Origin: Caenorhabditis remanei
Taxonomy: Eukaryota > Nematoda > Chromadorea > Rhabditida > Rhabditidae
Reading direction: 5' to 3'
Assembly: GCF_010183535.1 (NCBI RefSeq)
Contig: NC_071331.1
Coordinates: 13,020,001 to 13,084,000 of the forward strand
DNA length: 64,000 bases
Part shown: one piece after another, positions 62,532 to 64,000 of the stretch
Position numbering within the stretch: position 1 is the stretch's first letter
How the letters are laid out: each line of letters opens with the position of its first letter
Translations under genes and position numbers: made by a program
The notes under the pieces: generated by a model
What the model was told of the DNA's origin: nothing
Databases searched by the model: none
The model's input: only the letters and a program-made list of their open reading frames with translations

Positions 62532-64000
62532 TCATATAATGACGACTCTCTTATTCGCTTTCCTGGATCCATCCTTCCGACTGGAAACTGAATTTTGTTG
62601 TTTTGTGGAATGAGAGGCGATTCCGGAGACTTGGACTGGAGACTGTTCACTCTGAAATTTCCGCATTTATATTGAAGTGATATACAAATAAATATCACCA
62701 CTTTGTACTTGTGACACGTTACACATCGAAACACTTGACGAGCTAGTTCTCTATTCAAAATTAGAATACAGTACGGGTTGATGTATGAGAGAAGACCGTT
62801 AGCAACTGGATACAAAGCACGCATGTAGAATATTTGTCCTGTCTGAAAATAAGATATAATGTCTTGATTACTCTAGATTCGCCCACATTCGAAAATTGCG
62901 AAAAATAGTTCTGAAAGGCGTAATAGGCAAGAATAGCGAAGAATGCGAGAAGCAATACGAATACTTGGAATGCAAGATGAACTTCTCGACGGAGAGATCT
63001 GAAGAATCGGTTTTTGAGAAAGATCCTTTTTCAAAAGGTTGAAAATTACTTTGACAGGCCAGCTGTATGTTTCCTAATATAATAGAAGAGTGCTCCGTAT
63101 GCCAATGAACAGAAGACACAAGTCAATCCTACCACGATGAGAGCCATTAATGTGTTTCTCTGAAATTTAAAGCATCATTTAGGTTGTTGTGAAACTCTTT
63201 ATTGTACTTTGATTACTGATTGCTCTGCTATAATTGCCATTGTCTCTAACTTGTCGTATTGGAAGTTTGTATCCGTCAGAACAACAATGCTTATGAGTGT
63301 TGGAACTATCCAGTAGACCAAAATTATTTGCAGTTTTGATGCTTGTTGAACTTTCTGAACGTCATTTTCTGTTATTGAGCCATATTTTCGATCCACACTT
63401 ACTTGAGTCACATAACTATTTGGACACGTAATTACGAGATATCGTTGGAGAGAAAGAAAGACAATTCCCGTGCATCTGATGTAGAGAAAATAATAAATAT
63501 GATTATAGCTGGCTGTAATTGAAAACATTTTGAACAGGAAGCAATTAAAATAATGACGCACAAGCTGCAAGATAATAGCTTTGGTAATAGAAGTAGAACT
63601 CTCGAATTCCTGGAACCGTGCGAACGGAATTTGTGAAGAAGAATAGGAACATGGTTAGCAGGTCGGCGATACACTGAAACAAATTTCAGGTTTCTTATTA
63701 ATTGGTGACGTGTTTGTCACAGTATTCTAGATGTTTCTAGTTTGTGCACTGATGAGCTATCAGTGTTTGCATCAATGCTGTTTACAAGAGACCTTTGTCT
63801 TCTGATTTCTTGAAATAGAAACCGGAATGAAAGAAAAAGTAAAGTTACGTCAACTTACATGTTGTAACAAGATAGAGTAAAAAGTTGTATTGTAGGCTTT
63901 CGAAACACATCGGAGACGAAGAAGACAAATGAAAACGAGGAAATACAGAGGAAAAGAGATGATGGACATTCCGTAAAATGCTTTGATAGGCCATTTTGGA
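62532..64000 (-). CDS. srv-class chemoreceptor, array gene 8 (5' end cut by window)
   Basis: Exons (minus): from beyond 64000 to 63859, 63673-63562, 63512-63403, 63354-63208, 63159-63050, 62998-62887, 62842-62699, 62651-62532. The start codon lies outside the window; the visible part begins KWPIKAFYGMS. It has both extra introns. Exon 2 ends AACTT|GTGCGT rather than AG|GT, giving LAASSYN with the same 112-nt length. TM3 is YIRCTGIVFLSLQRYLVITC; TM6 has QNYFSQFSN where others have TQN or THN; TM7 is MRALYPVANGLLSYINPYC. The tail is 40 residues and basic. Confidence 0.82.

Overview
This window is nuclear DNA from a nematode, almost certainly a Caenorhabditis. The base composition is AT-rich. 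Introns of about 45-55 bases end in TTTTCAG, and several genes start just after such an acceptor, as expected for SL trans-splicing. The gene content fits too: chemoreceptor arrays, a major sperm protein (MSP) domain and nematode-type UDP-glycosyltransferase and acyl-CoA oxidase genes. The species cannot be told from sequence alone. Exon models were built by hand from splice signals, reading phase and comparison between paralogues in the window.

Left part (1-18 kb). After about 3 kb with no gene but one MITE come a 12-exon gene for an unrecognised low-complexity protein (minus) and a pepsin-like aspartyl protease (plus). A 7.4 kb gene desert follows, then a tachykinin/neurokinin-type peptide GPCR (plus). 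Nine TGACGT motifs lie in the half of the desert nearest the receptor. A small mitochondrial OXLD1-like gene sits on the minus strand just behind the receptor.

Centre (19-35 kb). Six tandem plus-strand members of an unrecognised two-part protein family are interleaved with one minus-strand UDP-glycosyltransferase. The first two UGT exons lie at 31.1-31.5 kb and the other seven at 21.7-23.3 kb. The 7.8 kb intron between them holds three family members. One of these has had its C-terminal half replaced by a complete MSP domain and carries a 2.8 kb transposon-like insert in its own first intron. The sixth copy (32.5-35.1 kb) is broken by a 1.03 kb transposon in exon 1 and by a one-base frame slip.

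The 35-45.5 kb stretch holds three secreted Cys-rich proteins with thrombospondin-type WSEW motifs and two decayed relatives, all plus strand. On the minus strand follow a peroxisomal acyl-CoA oxidase ending in SKL and a secreted His-rich repeat protein cut up by KR sites.

Right part (46.4-64 kb). Eight minus-strand seven-TM chemoreceptor genes, best assigned to the srv class, lie in tandem; the last is cut by the window end. Genes 2 and 3 are a recent ~2.65 kb tandem duplication. A TA-flanked MITE sits in only one copy of the duplicated spacer, so it inserted after the duplication. Gene structures along the array differ by two introns. A 1.04 kb TIR transposon with GC-rich subterminal repeats separates genes 6 and 7.
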